This document shows positions 25,921 through 36,304 of a DNA stretch of 64,000 bases, piece by piece. The position numbers and the translations under genes were made by a program. The stretch is from Alcanivorax sp. DG881 (GTDB lineage: Bacteria > Pseudomonadota > Gammaproteobacteria > Pseudomonadales > Alcanivoracaceae). Numbering within the stretch: the first letter of the stretch is position 1; each line of letters opens with the position of its first letter. The stretch covers positions 351,295-415,294 of the forward strand of contig NZ_DS989915.1 in assembly GCF_000155615.1 (NCBI RefSeq), given 5' to 3'. Below the pieces are notes generated by a model that did no database searches, was not told the origin of the DNA, and saw only the letters and a list, made by a program, of their open reading frames with translations.

Positions 25921-27594
25921 GCGATCCGGCTTTAGTGAGAGAACCTCTTCACGAGTGAGCGGCAGCCAGACATCCCCTTTGACGCTGGCGTTACGCGCGA
26001 GAAACGCAGAGTTCAGCGGAAATTGCGTGGTAAACCCGTAGATCACCAGTCCGACACGGTCCCCGGCTTTCAGTGGTTGGCTAACCGCAGGTAACTCCAG
26101 CTCATAAATGCCTTTCTCCGGCAGGGGCGTGAGCTGTTCGCTGGCCACATGAACCCGACGGCGATTGGCGTGCTGAATGCCGAGGCCCACAAAAACGGGC
26201 ATGCTGTCCCCACCGGAAGTGCCACCCAGGTTCAGATCAATACGTGGCTTGCCGAGCAGGACTTCGTCATCCCCGCGGGCAATATACATGGGCACGAATT
26301 TTGGCCGCCCAAAGCCACCGTTGGGTTTCATGTCACGCAGATCGGCCCCCGGCCACATGGCACGGAACAAGTCTGTGCCGGTATCCACACCCACCATCAG
26401 CCACTCGAACGCACCGGCCAGCGGCACGGTGACTTTGGTGCGGGGCAATACATACTGCGTGTTGTTAATCGGTAGCCCTTCCTCCAGGGCGATGCCCCGG
26501 TCCTCGGTGACATTGATACAGTATTGCGGCACCTGGCGTTCGCCTCCCTGCAGCTTCTCGTCCCACCAGTTGATAATGGTATCCACCGTCGTTTCGCTGT
26601 AATCACCACAGTGCACCATGTCGTCGGTCTGGTAGAAGGGTAGCCAGCCGCGCCATTGCTGCATGGGCCAAGGCATTACGTGGCCAGCCTGCATACCGAT
26701 AATGCGTGCATCTCGTCCCTGTTCCTGCCAGCACTCGTAATTACGTTCGGCCTGCTGGAACGGAAACATGGTGTCGGTGAATCCCTGAATGAACAGGGCA
26801 TCGGCGTGGGGGGCTTTGCCCTGATCACAAAAAGCGGCAGGGCTACGTTGATACATCAGGTCTTTGAGGTCCTGATTGACGGTGCCATCGAAGGCACTGC
26901 GCCACGGGGCCGAGAACATCACGCCCACATCAAAGCCGCTGTTAATGCCGCCTACGCCCAGCAAAACCGCTCCCCAGGCGCTGCGAAATTCGCCGTTTGG
27001 CGCGATGCTGTTCATATCGTGCCAACCGGTGAGTGGTACCAGTGCCTGCAAGCGAGGCTCGGTAAACGCGGCCAGTGTCTGCAGACCGGCACCGTAGGAT
27101 TCGCCAATCATGCCGATGGCCGGCTGTCCGTCGGGCATGCGTTTGACGCCGGGAAGGTGGCCCAGTGACCAGTCGATCACGTTGCTCAGATCCGCGACTT
27201 CGTAGTCCGGATCCATCATGTGTACGTGGCCATCGGATTGCCCCCAACCTCGCTGATCGTAGAAGACCACCCAGTAACCGGCCTTCCATGCGGCGATGGC
27301 CGCTTCACCGGTGAGGATGGACTTGCCGTAAATCGACATGGGGCGCTTGGCGCGGAAGCCGCCAAAGCCGTGAGTCGCAATAATCAGCGGGGCGTTTTCG
27401 CCAGCCTGAAGCTCAGGCTGATAGACAGTGGCAGCCAGTTTTTTGCCATCCCGGGTAGGGATGCGCACCTGGTAATAATCCTGTTTTTGCGCCTGGATCG
27501 TGCGAGAAGCATTGGTTTGCGGCAGGGTGGTGGTACAACCCGATAACACAAAAAAGCCCGCCAACAGGGCCATGGACATGAAGAGCGGTCGCAT
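25909..27594 (-). CDS. Lipoprotein alpha/beta hydrolase, CocE/NonD (X-Pro peptidase S15) family
   Basis: A 561-residue lipoprotein. The signal peptide ends in lipobox LSGC (Cys20), followed by Thr, which favours outer-membrane sorting. The alpha/beta hydrolase core has the oxyanion region IIATHGFGGF, YDQRGWGQSDGH typical of S15/CocE, nucleophile Ser in GMIGESYGAG near 165, an acid in LFIQGFTDTMFPF and His in MQAGHVMPWP. The C-terminal part resembles the jelly-roll domain of CocE/NonD hydrolases. Substrate unknown; ester or amide hydrolysis at the cell surface is likely. It is convergent with the gsp operon and overlaps its last gene by 12 bases, leaving no room for a terminator between them. 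Confidence 0.88.
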   Translation of the reverse strand: MRPLFMSMALLAGFFVLSGCTTTLPQTNASRTIQAQKQDYYQVRIPTRDGKKLAATVYQPELQAGENAPLIIATHGFGGFRAKRPMSIYGKSILTGEAAIAAWKAGYWVVFYDQRGWGQSDGHVHMMDPDYEVADLSNVIDWSLGHLPGVKRMPDGQPAIGMIGESYGAGLQTLAAFTEPRLQALVPLTGWHDMNSIAPNGEFRSAWGAVLLGVGGINSGFDVGVMFSAPWRSAFDGTVNQDLKDLMYQRSPAAFCDQGKAPHADALFIQGFTDTMFPFQQAERNYECWQEQGRDARIIGMQAGHVMPWPMQQWRGWLPFYQTDDMVHCGDYSETTVDTIINWWDEKLQGGERQVPQYCINVTEDRGIALEEGLPINNTQYVLPRTKVTVPLAGAFEWLMVGVDTGTDLFRAMWPGADLRDMKPNGGFGRPKFVPMYIARGDDEVLLGKPRIDLNLGGTSGGDSMPVFVGLGIQHANRRRVHVASEQLTPLPEKGIYELELPAVSQPLKAGDRVGLVIYGFTTQFPLNSAFLARNASVKGDVWLPLTREEVLSLKPDRSFR

Positions 27595-27641
27595 GTGGCT
27601 ACGTCCTCTGTTTATTATTCTGTTATTACTGTGAGGGTGTT

Positions 27642-28391
27642 ATGAAAAAAACGGCTCAACCAAGCCAGGTCGCTGCCACTTTAGTGTGGTTCTTTTATGC
27701 TGTCATTGTCGTGTCGTTGGCAGTGACATTGAGTTGGGCGTTGTACAGCCAGTCGAACTATGGCTACCGCTTCTGGTATCAGCAGCTGGATATTGCCCAA
27801 CATATACAAATCTACGGGCCTCAGAATCGCTTTAAATCCGGATTTGAACAATTGCCCCCCGAGCAGCACTGGAAGGCATTTGAGCAAATTCGTGATGCGG
27901 TGCATAACAGCGGTACGGGATTGGCGGATATTGAATACCAGCCGCCGGGGAAAAACGCCCGCCCGTTACTGCACAACGCGGAGGTTCAACATCTTCAGGA
28001 TGTGGCCGATTTCATCGATGCGGGGCGTGTGCTTTTCTGGGTGCTGTTGCTCCTTTGGCTGCCGCTCGCCTGGCTTTGCGTCTGGTTCAAACCACCACCC
28101 ATGCGGTGGCGGCTTGGCATTACTGTTTTCACTGTGGGGGCTGTGTTAGCGTGGTTGCTGATTGCCGGCCCGACTCAGGTTTTCTATCAGTTTCATCTAT
28201 GGATTTTTCCCGCTGATCACCAATGGTTTTTCTATTGGCAGGACTCGCTGATGAGTACGCTAATGAAAGCACCGGTATTGTTTGGCGGGATCGCGGCGGT
28301 AATCGTTCTGGGGGCATTGCTGCTCACGCCAGCCATTTACTGGCTGGGCCTGTGGGGTGTGCGACGGTTTGCGCCGGGTTTGCGGCTGTAA
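27642..28391 (+). CDS. DUF1461-like integral membrane protein
   Basis: A 249-residue membrane protein. Hydrophobic helices lie near 12-35, 128-150, 157-178 and 212-245. A soluble extracytoplasmic segment sits between the first two. The motif FHLWIFPADHQWFFYW near 188 matches the His-x-x-x-Phe-Pro...Trp-x-Phe signature I associate with DUF1461 (TIGR01906) proteins. Function unknown. It is divergent from the hydrolase lipoprotein and 63 bases before the next gene, possibly one transcript. Confidence 0.82.
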   Translation: MKKTAQPSQVAATLVWFFYAVIVVSLAVTLSWALYSQSNYGYRFWYQQLDIAQHIQIYGPQNRFKSGFEQLPPEQHWKAFEQIRDAVHNSGTGLADIEYQPPGKNARPLLHNAEVQHLQDVADFIDAGRVLFWVLLLLWLPLAWLCVWFKPPPMRWRLGITVFTVGAVLAWLLIAGPTQVFYQFHLWIFPADHQWFFYWQDSLMSTLMKAPVLFGGIAAVIVLGALLLTPAIYWLGLWGVRRFAPGLRL

Positions 28392-28454
28392 CATTGCGGA
28401 TGTAATAACCGTGCGCGTACATAACAGACCATTTCGACCAATAAGAAACGGCTC

Positions 28455-30488
28455 ATGAGCATTGAAGTACTGACTGCCGATGTTGAGGGTGGCGAAAATC
28501 TGCAACGCTGGGCTGCAATGGGGTTGCCAATCCCGCCCAGCTGGCGCATTGACCGCAGCGTGGTGGCAGACAGTTCTGCCGCATCGTTGACGCAACAGTT
28601 GCGCGCCTTGCCGCGCATGTTTACCGATAACCGCTATTGGGTGCTCCAGCAGGGGCCTATGAACCCGGATTCACGCCGGGAAAGCCTGTTGAACCTGGAT
28701 TCTGATGAATCCCTGGCGGCGGCACTGCGAAGCATTTTTGATCGTGAACCAGGGCCGGATCATGTGGTGATTCAGGCGCTGCCGCGGCAACAGGCGGCGG
28801 GTGTCCTGTTCACCCGTCATCCGTTACGCCAGGATCTGCCACACATGGTGGTAGAGGGCGTAGTGGATGGCAGCAATGAGCGTCAGCGGCTGATTTTCGA
28901 TGATAGTGGCCGACTGGTGCATGCGTCGCAAGCTGCGATGCCCCTGAGCCAGCAGGTTGATGAAGCCCTGCTGTGCCAGCTGCACAGCAAACTCAAACAG
29001 AATTTTGACCGGCCCCAGGCCGGAGAATGGGTATTTGATGGCGAGCAGCTGTGGCTGCTGCAGACGTTGCCGGTGGGCTCGCTCCCGGAACCCAGGGAGG
29101 CCTGGACACGGCGTGCCGGGGTGGGGCTGTTCAATCAGGTGGAAACGCCGTTGTGGTACACCCTGGCGGGCCGCTGGCTGAAGGCGGCTTTCTGGGAGCC
29201 GCTGGTTGAGCAGGCCGGCTGGAGCCGACTGGCCAAGATCGAGCCTTATCGACGCCAGCACAGCCACATCTATACCAATTGCGCCTTTTTTCGCGAACTC
29301 CAGCAACAGCATCAAGGGGCGAGCCGCTTTGTGCCCCCGGCCTGGCAGCAGCTGGAGATCCATGATGAGGCAACACCAGCGCGCCCGCGCCCGCGTTCGC
29401 GCCTTCGCAACGTTGTGACTCCGTGGCGTCATCGCTGGACCCTGATGCAGTTGTCACTGGATGTGCGCCACTGGAAAGAGCCCGACGTGACTCGCGAAGG
29501 GCTGTGGCGGGCTTTTATGCGGCTGGATGCCATGGGGGAGGCGCTCAGCCGTGTGGATGGCGAGCTTGCCTACCTGACCCTCGCCGACGCCTTGCCACGC
29601 TATAGCGCGCCGTTACCACTAGCGCTGCTGACAACCCCTGCGGAATTGCAGGCTGTGGAAGCGCTTGCCCGCGGTGATCTGGAGTCGGTACGGCATACCG
29701 GGCTACGGCCGGGGGCTGATCCAGTGCATGCGCCGTTAAGTGACGGACCGGCCCAGGCCGCGACCCTTAATAGCCTGCAGCAACCGGATGTGGTCAGTGA
29801 CGCGCAACTGGCGCAACCGAGTGAGCAGGACGCCAATGCCTTGCGTATGGCGCGTACGGCCAGAGGGCTGCGTTTTGCCATCGGCAACCGGCTGCGCCAG
29901 CTGCTGCGTTCCATGGGCGCTATCGCGGTCGAGCAGGGCATGTTGCAGCATCCGGACGATATTTATTTCCTGTATTTTGATGAGCTCTGGCAGCTGTGGA
30001 TGGGACAAAAGCTGCCAGCCAGCGCCGGCAAAGAAGTCATTGGTGACCGTAAACTCCGTTATCTGGATGATGGCCTGCAAGGCGCGCCTGACTGGAAGAT
30101 GGATCAGGTGGGCTATGGTTTCGGTGGCGGACAGCGCCTCAGCCCCTTGCTGCGCGGTCTGCCATTGGTCAAAGGCTCTGTGGAAGGGCCGATACGGCGG
30201 GTATGCAGCGCCTGGTGCCTGAACAAGATCCAGCCCGGTGATATCGTGGTGGTGGATCAGGTGGAGCCGGCATGGCTGCCCTGGCTGGTGCAGGCAGCGG
30301 GCCTGGTGATTGCCGAGCAGGACCCCGCCAACGGCGCCGCCAGCCTGGCGGTGACCTATGGTATTCCTGCCATCTGGTCTGCCAGTGATGTCATGCATAG
30401 CGTGCAGGACAATCTGCAGGCAACCCTGGACGCCACCCAGGGTCAGCTTGATGTCGCTCCGGTTATGGATGACGATAACGCCAGCTAG
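28455..30488 (+). CDS. Degenerate PEP synthase / PEP-utilising enzyme-like protein
   Basis: A 677-residue protein with the outline of PEP synthase or pyruvate phosphate dikinase. The start, GGENLQRWAAMGLPIPPSWRI, parallels GGKaanLaeL...GlPVPPGF; QALPRQQAAGVLFTRHP near 110 parallels the ATP-domain AGVmFT segment; and the C-terminus (about 575-655: KGSVEGPIRR, KIQPGDIVVVD, VTYGIPAIW) parallels the swivelling phosphohistidine domain. Key residues are lost: the RSS ATP-contact region reads LQQGPMNPD, and the T-x-x-S-H-x-A-I phosphohistidine motif reads PANGAASLAV with no His. The central region (210-560) has no clear family match. It is probably a pseudoenzyme or binding protein, not an active dikinase. 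ATG 28455 has a modest upstream AAGAAA. Confidence 0.8.
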   Translation: MSIEVLTADVEGGENLQRWAAMGLPIPPSWRIDRSVVADSSAASLTQQLRALPRMFTDNRYWVLQQGPMNPDSRRESLLNLDSDESLAAALRSIFDREPGPDHVVIQALPRQQAAGVLFTRHPLRQDLPHMVVEGVVDGSNERQRLIFDDSGRLVHASQAAMPLSQQVDEALLCQLHSKLKQNFDRPQAGEWVFDGEQLWLLQTLPVGSLPEPREAWTRRAGVGLFNQVETPLWYTLAGRWLKAAFWEPLVEQAGWSRLAKIEPYRRQHSHIYTNCAFFRELQQQHQGASRFVPPAWQQLEIHDEATPARPRPRSRLRNVVTPWRHRWTLMQLSLDVRHWKEPDVTREGLWRAFMRLDAMGEALSRVDGELAYLTLADALPRYSAPLPLALLTTPAELQAVEALARGDLESVRHTGLRPGADPVHAPLSDGPAQAATLNSLQQPDVVSDAQLAQPSEQDANALRMARTARGLRFAIGNRLRQLLRSMGAIAVEQGMLQHPDDIYFLYFDELWQLWMGQKLPASAGKEVIGDRKLRYLDDGLQGAPDWKMDQVGYGFGGGQRLSPLLRGLPLVKGSVEGPIRRVCSAWCLNKIQPGDIVVVDQVEPAWLPWLVQAAGLVIAEQDPANGAASLAVTYGIPAIWSASDVMHSVQDNLQATLDATQGQLDVAPVMDDDNAS

Positions 30489-30572
30489 GACGATCAGGCG
30501 GGAAGGCTGGAAGGCTGGAAGGCGAAAAGTGCAGAGCTCACGTGTTGTTCTTGTCCCACAGAGGCAGGTTCC
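30489..30572 (+). repeat. Short tandem repeat in intergenic gap
   Basis: Three copies of an 8-bp unit (GGAAGGCT) at 30501-30524, the last with one mismatch, in the 84-base gap between the PEP-like gene and the DUF2189 gene. Probably replication slippage. Confidence 0.6.
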
Positions 30573-31370
30573 ATGACGCAACCACCGAATCAGGAAGAAG
30601 ACACTCGCCCGTTTGTGGCTCCATGCCACACGGTCGATACCCGCGCGCCACTGCGCTGGCTGCGCAAGGGCTGGCAGGATTTCCGGGCGGCGCCGGGGCC
30701 AAGCCTGGTGTATGGCGGCATCATGGTCGTCATCAGCTACCTGATCAGTGCCGCCACCTGGTGGTTCGGTAATATGGGCCTGTATCTGGGCCTGCTTTCC
30801 GGCTTTGTCTTTCTTGGGCCGCTGTTGGCGCTCAACCTCTACGATATCAGCATCCAGCTGCAGCAAGGGCGCAAGCCCAGCCTGTTCGAGAGTTTACGGC
30901 AGGCGCGGGCCTGCATGGGCGACGCGCTTACCTTTACCGTGATTCTGGTGGTGGTGTTTCTGGTGTGGGCCCGGGCGGCCAACCTGATTTATATCTTTTA
31001 CCCGGTTAATGAGTGGCATCTGGAGAATGTACTGCTGTTCTTCGGGGTGGGCAGCAGTGTGGGTGCATTGTTCTGCGCCATCGTTTTCACCGCCAGTGCG
31101 TTCTCGCTGCCCATGATCATGGATCGCAAGACGGATATGGTGACCGGGGTCATTACCAGCACCAACGCGGTGCTACGCAACAAGCCGGCGCTGTTTGTGT
31201 GGGCCTGCCTGATTGGTGTTTGCCTGCTGGTGGGCTTGTTAACGGCCTACCTGGCGCTGGTAGTGCTGCTTCCGGTGCTTGGCTATGCCACCTGGCACGC
31301 CTACCGCGAAGTGATTGACGCCAGTGATTGGGATCCGCGCTTTGAACTCCCTGCTGAGCAAGTGAATTGA
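30573..31370 (+). CDS. DUF2189 family integral membrane protein
   Basis: A 265-residue membrane protein with about six helices. The N-terminal PLRWLRKGWQDFRAAPGPSLVYG is the DUF2189 hallmark, followed by GLLSGFVFLGPLLALNLYDIS and a central CMGDALTFTVILVVVFLVWAR helix. The C-terminus has LVVLLPVLGYATWHAYREVI, also typical. Function unknown; some members lie near cytochrome oxidase genes, but not here. A strong hairpin terminator follows. Confidence 0.88.
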   Translation: MTQPPNQEEDTRPFVAPCHTVDTRAPLRWLRKGWQDFRAAPGPSLVYGGIMVVISYLISAATWWFGNMGLYLGLLSGFVFLGPLLALNLYDISIQLQQGRKPSLFESLRQARACMGDALTFTVILVVVFLVWARAANLIYIFYPVNEWHLENVLLFFGVGSSVGALFCAIVFTASAFSLPMIMDRKTDMVTGVITSTNAVLRNKPALFVWACLIGVCLLVGLLTAYLALVVLLPVLGYATWHAYREVIDASDWDPRFELPAEQVN

Positions 31371-31420
31371 GCGCTTAACGGTTGGAGCGTGGAGCAGGTT
31401 TGATCGTAAGAGCCGCTGTA

Positions 31421-31462
31421 TGCGGGAGCGGCTGCGCAGAAGGCAGCCGTTCCCGCATTTTT
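31421..31462. terminator. Hairpin terminator between convergent genes
   Basis: A 14-position stem GCGGGAGCGGCTGC / GCAGCCGTTCCCGC with a single mismatched pair and a short loop, followed by six T in the rightward direction. It separates the DUF2189 gene from the end of metH. Confidence 0.85.
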
Positions 31463-31473
31463 TCAGCAGCCGG

Positions 31474-34400
31474 CTAGTCCTCGTCCATGTAGCCCAGCAG
31501 GTGGGGCACCATCCGTTCGATTTCCTTGCGTGTCATGCCTTTGCGGGCGGCGTAGTCGTTCATCTGATCCTTCGCCAGTTTGCCGGTGCCGAAGTACTTG
31601 GCCTGTGGGTGGGAGAAGTACCAGCCAGATACCGCCGCAGTGGGCAGCATGGCGTAGCTTTCAGTCAGCGTCATGCCGGCATGGGTTTCCGGGTCCAGCA
31701 ACTGCCACAGCAAGGCTTTCTCGGTATGGTCCGGGCACGCCGGATAACCCGGGGCAGGGCGGATGCCCCGGTATTTTTCACTGATCATGTCCTGATTACT
31801 CAGTGCTTCATCGCTGGCGTAGCCCCAGTAGTCCTTACGCACTTTTTCGTGCAGACGCTCGGCGAACGCTTCCGCCAGCCGGTCAGCCAGTGCCTTGAGC
31901 ATGATGGCGGAATAGTCGTCATGGTCGGCTTCGAAGCGGGCGACATGCTCGTCGATACCAATGCCGGCGGTGACCGCAAAGCCGCCCAGCCAGTCGGTGA
32001 GTCCGGTTTCTTTGGGGGCGATAAAGTCACTCAGGCAGAAATCCGGCTTGTCGTTCTTGCTCCGGTCCAGCTGCTGGCGCAGGTGATGAAGGGTCATGAA
32101 CGCCTCTTTGTCACCGGGCTCGCGGTAGAGCTTGATGTCGTCCATGTCCGAGTTGGCAGGCCAAAAACCTATTACACCGCGGGCAGTTAGCCACTTTTCC
32201 TCAACGATTTTCTCAAGCATGTCCCGGGCATCCCGGTAGAGCTTGGTGGCTTCTGTGCCGACTACTTCATCGTCGAGAATCTTGGGGAATTTGCCGGCCA
32301 GCTCCCAGGCACGGAAGAACGGCGTCCAATCGATGCGTTGCACCAGATCATCCAGTGGGTAATCGTCCAGCACCTTCAGGCCTTTCACCTTGGGCTCGGG
32401 CGGCGTGTAATCGTGCCAGTCTGGCTGGAAGCGGTGCTCCCGGGCCTGATCAATGGAAATCAGGCTGCGATCCACCTGCTGTTGTTTGCGCCGTACGCGC
32501 AGTGCCTCATAGGTTTCCTTGAGCTCGGAGACATAGTCGTCCTTGGCCGTTTTGGAGAGCAGCTTGGAGGCCACGCCGACCGCCCGGGAGGCATCGGCCA
32601 CGTGGACCACGGCCTCGTTGTAGGCCGGATCAATCTTCACTGCGGTGTGAATGCGGCTGGTGGTAGCACCGCCGATCATCAACGGCAGGTTCATTTCCAG
32701 GCGCTGCATCTCGCTGGCCACATGGACCATTTCTTCCAGGGAGGGGGTGATCAGCCCGGAGAGACCAATGATGTCCACTTTTTCTTCTTTGGCCACCTCG
32801 AGAATGGTCTCGCAGGGCACCATGACGCCCAGATCCACCACGTCATAGCCGTTACATTGCAGCACCACGCCAACAATGTTCTTGCCGATGTCGTGCACAT
32901 CACCTTTCACGGTGGCCATCAGGATCTTGCCGTTGGCTTCATCCTGGGTGCCCAGTTCTTCCTTTTCCTTCTCCATGAAAGGCATCAGGTAGGCGACCGC
33001 CTTCTTCATGACCCGGGCGGATTTGACCACCTGGGGCAGGAACATCTTGCCTTCGCCAAACAGGTCGCCGACCACGTTCATGCCATCCATCAAGGGGCCT
33101 TCGATGACGTGAAGCGGGCGGGCGGCATTCTGGCGGGCCAGCTCGGTGTCTTCTTCCACGTAGTCGGCAACGCCTTTCACCAGGGCATGCTCAAGGCGCT
33201 TTTCGACGGCCCATTCACGCCAGGCCAGGTCTTCCTTCTTGGCTTTCTCGCCGCCGCTACCACGGTATTTCTCGGCAAGATCCAGCAAGACTTCGGTGCC
33301 GTCTTCGTGGCGGTTGAGCACCACATCTTCCACGGCATTGCGCAGTTCTTCGGGAATGTCCGCATAAATGGCCAGCATGGTGGGATTGACGATCCCCATG
33401 TCCATGCCGTTCTTGATGGCGTAATAGAGGAACACGGCGTGGATGGCTTCACGAACGGTGTCGTTGCCCCGGAAAGAGAAACTCACATTGGAGACCCCGC
33501 CGGAAATCATGGCGTGGGGCAGGGTACGCTTGATGTCGCCAACTGCTTCAATGAAATCCACGGCGTAGTTGTTGTGCTCTTCGATCCCGGTGGCAATGGC
33601 GAAGATGTTGGGATCGAAAATGATGTCTTCCGGCGGGAAACCCACTTCTTCGGTGAGCAATTTATAGGCACGGGTACAGATTTCCACCTTGCGCTCACGG
33701 GTATCTGCCTGACCTTCCTCATCGAAGGCCATGACGATCACGGCGGCACCATAGCGGCGCAGCAGTCGAGCCTGATGAAGGAATGCCTCTTCGCCTTCCT
33801 TCATGGAGATGGAGTTCACCACCCCCTTGCCCTGGATGCATTTCAGCCCGGCTTCGATCACTTCCCACTTGGAGGAGTCGATCATGATCGGCACTTTGGA
33901 GATTTCCGGTTCGGATGCCACCAGATTGAGGAACTTCACCATGCACTCGGCGGATTCCAGCATCCCCTCATCCATGTTGATATCGATGATCTGGGCGCCG
34001 TTCTCCACCTGGTCGCGGGCCACTTCCAGTGCGGTATCGTAGTCTTCTTCCTTGATCAGTCGCAGGAACCGCTTGGAGCCGGTCACATTGGTCCGTTCGC
34101 CCACATTCACGAACAGGGAATCCTTGGTGATGGTGCAGGGTTCCAGCCCGGACAGGCGGCATGCCACTTCAATGTCGGGCAGCTGGCGTGGCGCGAGCCC
34201 TTCAACGGCATCCGCCATGGCTGCGATATGCTCCGGTGTGGTCCCGCAGCAACCGCCGATAATGTTTAGAAAGCCTTTCTCTGCCCAGGCGCGCACTTCT
34301 TTCGCCATGGTGAACGGATCCAGGTCATATTCGCCCATTTCGTTGGGCAGCCCGGCGTTGGGGTGCGCGGATACATAGGTCTCGGAAATGCGCGACAGCT

Positions 34401-35175
34401 CTTCGATGTACGGACGCAGCTCCATGGGCCCCAGCGCACAGTTCAGGCCAAAGCTGATTGGGCGGGCGTGGCGCAGGGAGTTGTAGAACGCTTCGGTGGT
34501 CTGGCCGGTTAGGGTACGGCCTGAGGCATCGGTAATGGTGCCGGACACCATTACAGGCAAGTCGAGATTGTTCTCGTAGCAGTACTGGTCCACCGCAAAG
34601 ACCGCCGCCTTGGCGTTCAGTGTGTCGAAAATGGTTTCGATCAGCACCATGTCGATGCCGCCTTCTACCAGGCCGTCCAGGGCCTCCAGATAGGCGTTTA
34701 CCAGAGCATCGAAGTTCGTGTTGCGGTAGCCGGGATCATTCACGTCCGGGCTGATACTGGCGGTGCGGTTGGTGGGGCCGAGTACCCCGGCCACGTAGCG
34801 GGGCTTGTCCGGCGTGGAGGCTTCGTCGGCGGCCTCCCGGGCGACACGGGCAGCGGCAACATTGATATCCCGGGCCAGGTCCTGCATGTCGTAGTCGGCC
34901 ATGGCGATGGACGTGGAATTGAACGAATTGGTCTCGATGATATCCGCGCCCGCGTCCAGATAGCCCTTGTGCAGCGCCTTGATCCGCTCGGGCTGTGTCA
35001 TGCTGAGCAGGTCGTTGTTGCCTTTCAGGTCACTGGGCCAATCCGCAAACTGGGTGCCGCGGAACTCCTCTTCACTGAACTGGCAGCGCTGAATCATGGT
35101 GCCCATGCCGCCATCAAGAATCAGAATGCGTTCCTGGAGTTGGGCAGTAAGTTTCGCGCGCGGGTTCTGTGACAT
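31474..35175 (-). CDS. metH: Cobalamin-dependent methionine synthase
   Basis: A 1233-residue MetH that transfers methyl from methyltetrahydrofolate to homocysteine through methylcobalamin. The homocysteine domain ([12 protein letters not shown] near 18; zinc cysteines in [11 protein letters not shown] near 310), pterin-binding domain ([14 protein letters not shown] near 360) and cobalamin-binding domain are present. The B12 domain has [14 protein letters not shown] near 760, whose His is the cobalt ligand. The SAM-dependent activation domain ends the protein ([15 protein letters not shown] near 1145). Start chosen at ATG 35175 (MSQNPRAK), with GGAG six bases upstream; an open frame continues to 35316 without a good ribosome site. 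No cobalamin or SAH riboswitch is recognisable upstream. Confidence 0.96.
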   Translation of the reverse strand: MSQNPRAKLTAQLQERILILDGGMGTMIQRCQFSEEEFRGTQFADWPSDLKGNNDLLSMTQPERIKALHKGYLDAGADIIETNSFNSTSIAMADYDMQDLARDINVAAARVAREAADEASTPDKPRYVAGVLGPTNRTASISPDVNDPGYRNTNFDALVNAYLEALDGLVEGGIDMVLIETIFDTLNAKAAVFAVDQYCYENNLDLPVMVSGTITDASGRTLTGQTTEAFYNSLRHARPISFGLNCALGPMELRPYIEELSRISETYVSAHPNAGLPNEMGEYDLDPFTMAKEVRAWAEKGFLNIIGGCCGTTPEHIAAMADAVEGLAPRQLPDIEVACRLSGLEPCTITKDSLFVNVGERTNVTGSKRFLRLIKEEDYDTALEVARDQVENGAQIIDINMDEGMLESAECMVKFLNLVASEPEISKVPIMIDSSKWEVIEAGLKCIQGKGVVNSISMKEGEEAFLHQARLLRRYGAAVIVMAFDEEGQADTRERKVEICTRAYKLLTEEVGFPPEDIIFDPNIFAIATGIEEHNNYAVDFIEAVGDIKRTLPHAMISGGVSNVSFSFRGNDTVREAIHAVFLYYAIKNGMDMGIVNPTMLAIYADIPEELRNAVEDVVLNRHEDGTEVLLDLAEKYRGSGGEKAKKEDLAWREWAVEKRLEHALVKGVADYVEEDTELARQNAARPLHVIEGPLMDGMNVVGDLFGEGKMFLPQVVKSARVMKKAVAYLMPFMEKEKEELGTQDEANGKILMATVKGDVHDIGKNIVGVVLQCNGYDVVDLGVMVPCETILEVAKEEKVDIIGLSGLITPSLEEMVHVASEMQRLEMNLPLMIGGATTSRIHTAVKIDPAYNEAVVHVADASRAVGVASKLLSKTAKDDYVSELKETYEALRVRRKQQQVDRSLISIDQAREHRFQPDWHDYTPPEPKVKGLKVLDDYPLDDLVQRIDWTPFFRAWELAGKFPKILDDEVVGTEATKLYRDARDMLEKIVEEKWLTARGVIGFWPANSDMDDIKLYREPGDKEAFMTLHHLRQQLDRSKNDKPDFCLSDFIAPKETGLTDWLGGFAVTAGIGIDEHVARFEADHDDYSAIMLKALADRLAEAFAERLHEKVRKDYWGYASDEALSNQDMISEKYRGIRPAPGYPACPDHTEKALLWQLLDPETHAGMTLTESYAMLPTAAVSGWYFSHPQAKYFGTGKLAKDQMNDYAARKGMTRKEIERMVPHLLGYMDED

Positions 35176-35475
35176 CGATGGCTCCGGCAAAGGCGGGAAA
35201 TTGGGGCGTGCATTATAGCGGGGCAGGGCGCAGATACCCAATATGTGGTGCTTTTTCCGGGGAAAATAGCGATAAAACGGCATTGTCGGCGGCTGCAGAC
35301 TGGCCATAAGAGCCATTAGGTTTCATTATTGGGCATGCTTGGTAACGGGATGACTGGCACTTCCCGCAGCCAGCAGATGAAATCTTTGTAAAATCCCGCG
35401 CGGTGGCATCAGCATGGCTTGGGCTTGCCGCAGGAACGGGCATAATTCGCGCTCACAGGATGAGGAGTACGCTTA
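35176..35475. promoter_or_regulatory. Divergent metH / mscS intergenic region
   Basis: A 300-base gap between divergent genes, so promoters in both directions are expected. I see no conserved riboswitch core, no perfect operator and no credible small gene. Confidence 0.35.
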
Positions 35476-36294
35476 ATGGATCAATATCTGACCCAACTGG
35501 AAACCTTTGCCAATGAAAATCTGGTGCCTTATGCCTGGAGCATTGCCGCCGCACTGGTTATTTTCATTATTGGTAGCTGGATTGTTGCCCGCCTGAGCAG
35601 CTGGGTGCAAAAGCTGCTGAACAAGCGTATGGATGAGACGGTGGCCACTTTCCTGGGCCGCATTGTTCATATTCTGCTGTTCGTGTTCGTTGTTATCGCT
35701 TCTCTGGATCAGCTCGGTATCGAGACAACCTCGCTGGTGGCGATTCTGGGTGCTGCCGGTCTGGCTGTGGGCCTGGCTCTGAAAGATTCGCTGGGCAACT
35801 TTGCGGCCGGCGTCATGCTTATCATGTTCAAGCCGTTTCGCGTGGGGCATTACGTGGAAGCAGGGGGAGCTTCCGGTACCGTCAAGGAAATCCGTATTTT
35901 TGCGACGATCATGAACAGCCCGGACAACAAGGTTCTGACCGTGCCCAACGGCGCAATCATGTCCGGAAATATCGTCAACTATTCTGAAAAGCCGACCCGT
36001 CGAGTGGATATGGTCTTTGGGGTCGCTTACGATGCGGACCTTTCCGTAGTGAAGAAAGTGCTGCAGGAGGTTCTGGCTGCAGATGAGCGCGTGCTCAAGG
36101 ATCCTGAGCCGACCATCGTAGTAGGCGAACTTGCGGATAGCTCGGTTAACTTCCTGTGCCGTCCCTGGGTAAACAGCGCGGATTACTGGCCGGTTCTGTG
36201 GGATACCACGGAAATCGTGAAACGCCGCTTTGATGAAGCGGGCATTGGCATTCCGTTCCCGCAGATGGACGTACATCTCGACAAAAACGATTAA
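35476..36294 (+). CDS. mscS: Small-conductance mechanosensitive channel (MscS family)
   Basis: A 272-residue MscS, close to E. coli's 286. Three transmembrane helices lie near 20-42, 62-84 and 90-122. The pore-lining third helix contains GLAVGLALKDSLGNFAAGVMLI with the glycine/alanine packing pattern. The beta domain begins FKPFRVGHYVEAGGASGTVKEI and has VPNGAIMSGNIVNYS. It opens on membrane tension during hypo-osmotic shock. It may be co-transcribed with the DUF481 gene 10 bases downstream. Confidence 0.95.
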   Translation: MDQYLTQLETFANENLVPYAWSIAAALVIFIIGSWIVARLSSWVQKLLNKRMDETVATFLGRIVHILLFVFVVIASLDQLGIETTSLVAILGAAGLAVGLALKDSLGNFAAGVMLIMFKPFRVGHYVEAGGASGTVKEIRIFATIMNSPDNKVLTVPNGAIMSGNIVNYSEKPTRRVDMVFGVAYDADLSVVKKVLQEVLAADERVLKDPEPTIVVGELADSSVNFLCRPWVNSADYWPVLWDTTEIVKRRFDEAGIGIPFPQMDVHLDKND

Positions 36295-36304
36295 GGAGTT
36301 ATTC

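Noticed and set aside
32338-34269. 643-codon plus-strand frame inside metH
   Set aside because: MetH is certain from motifs; the antisense product is His-rich and low in information, with no ribosome site.
35176-35475. Possible SAH or cobalamin riboswitch upstream of metH
   Set aside because: No conserved core such as the B12 box could be found in the leader on the minus strand.
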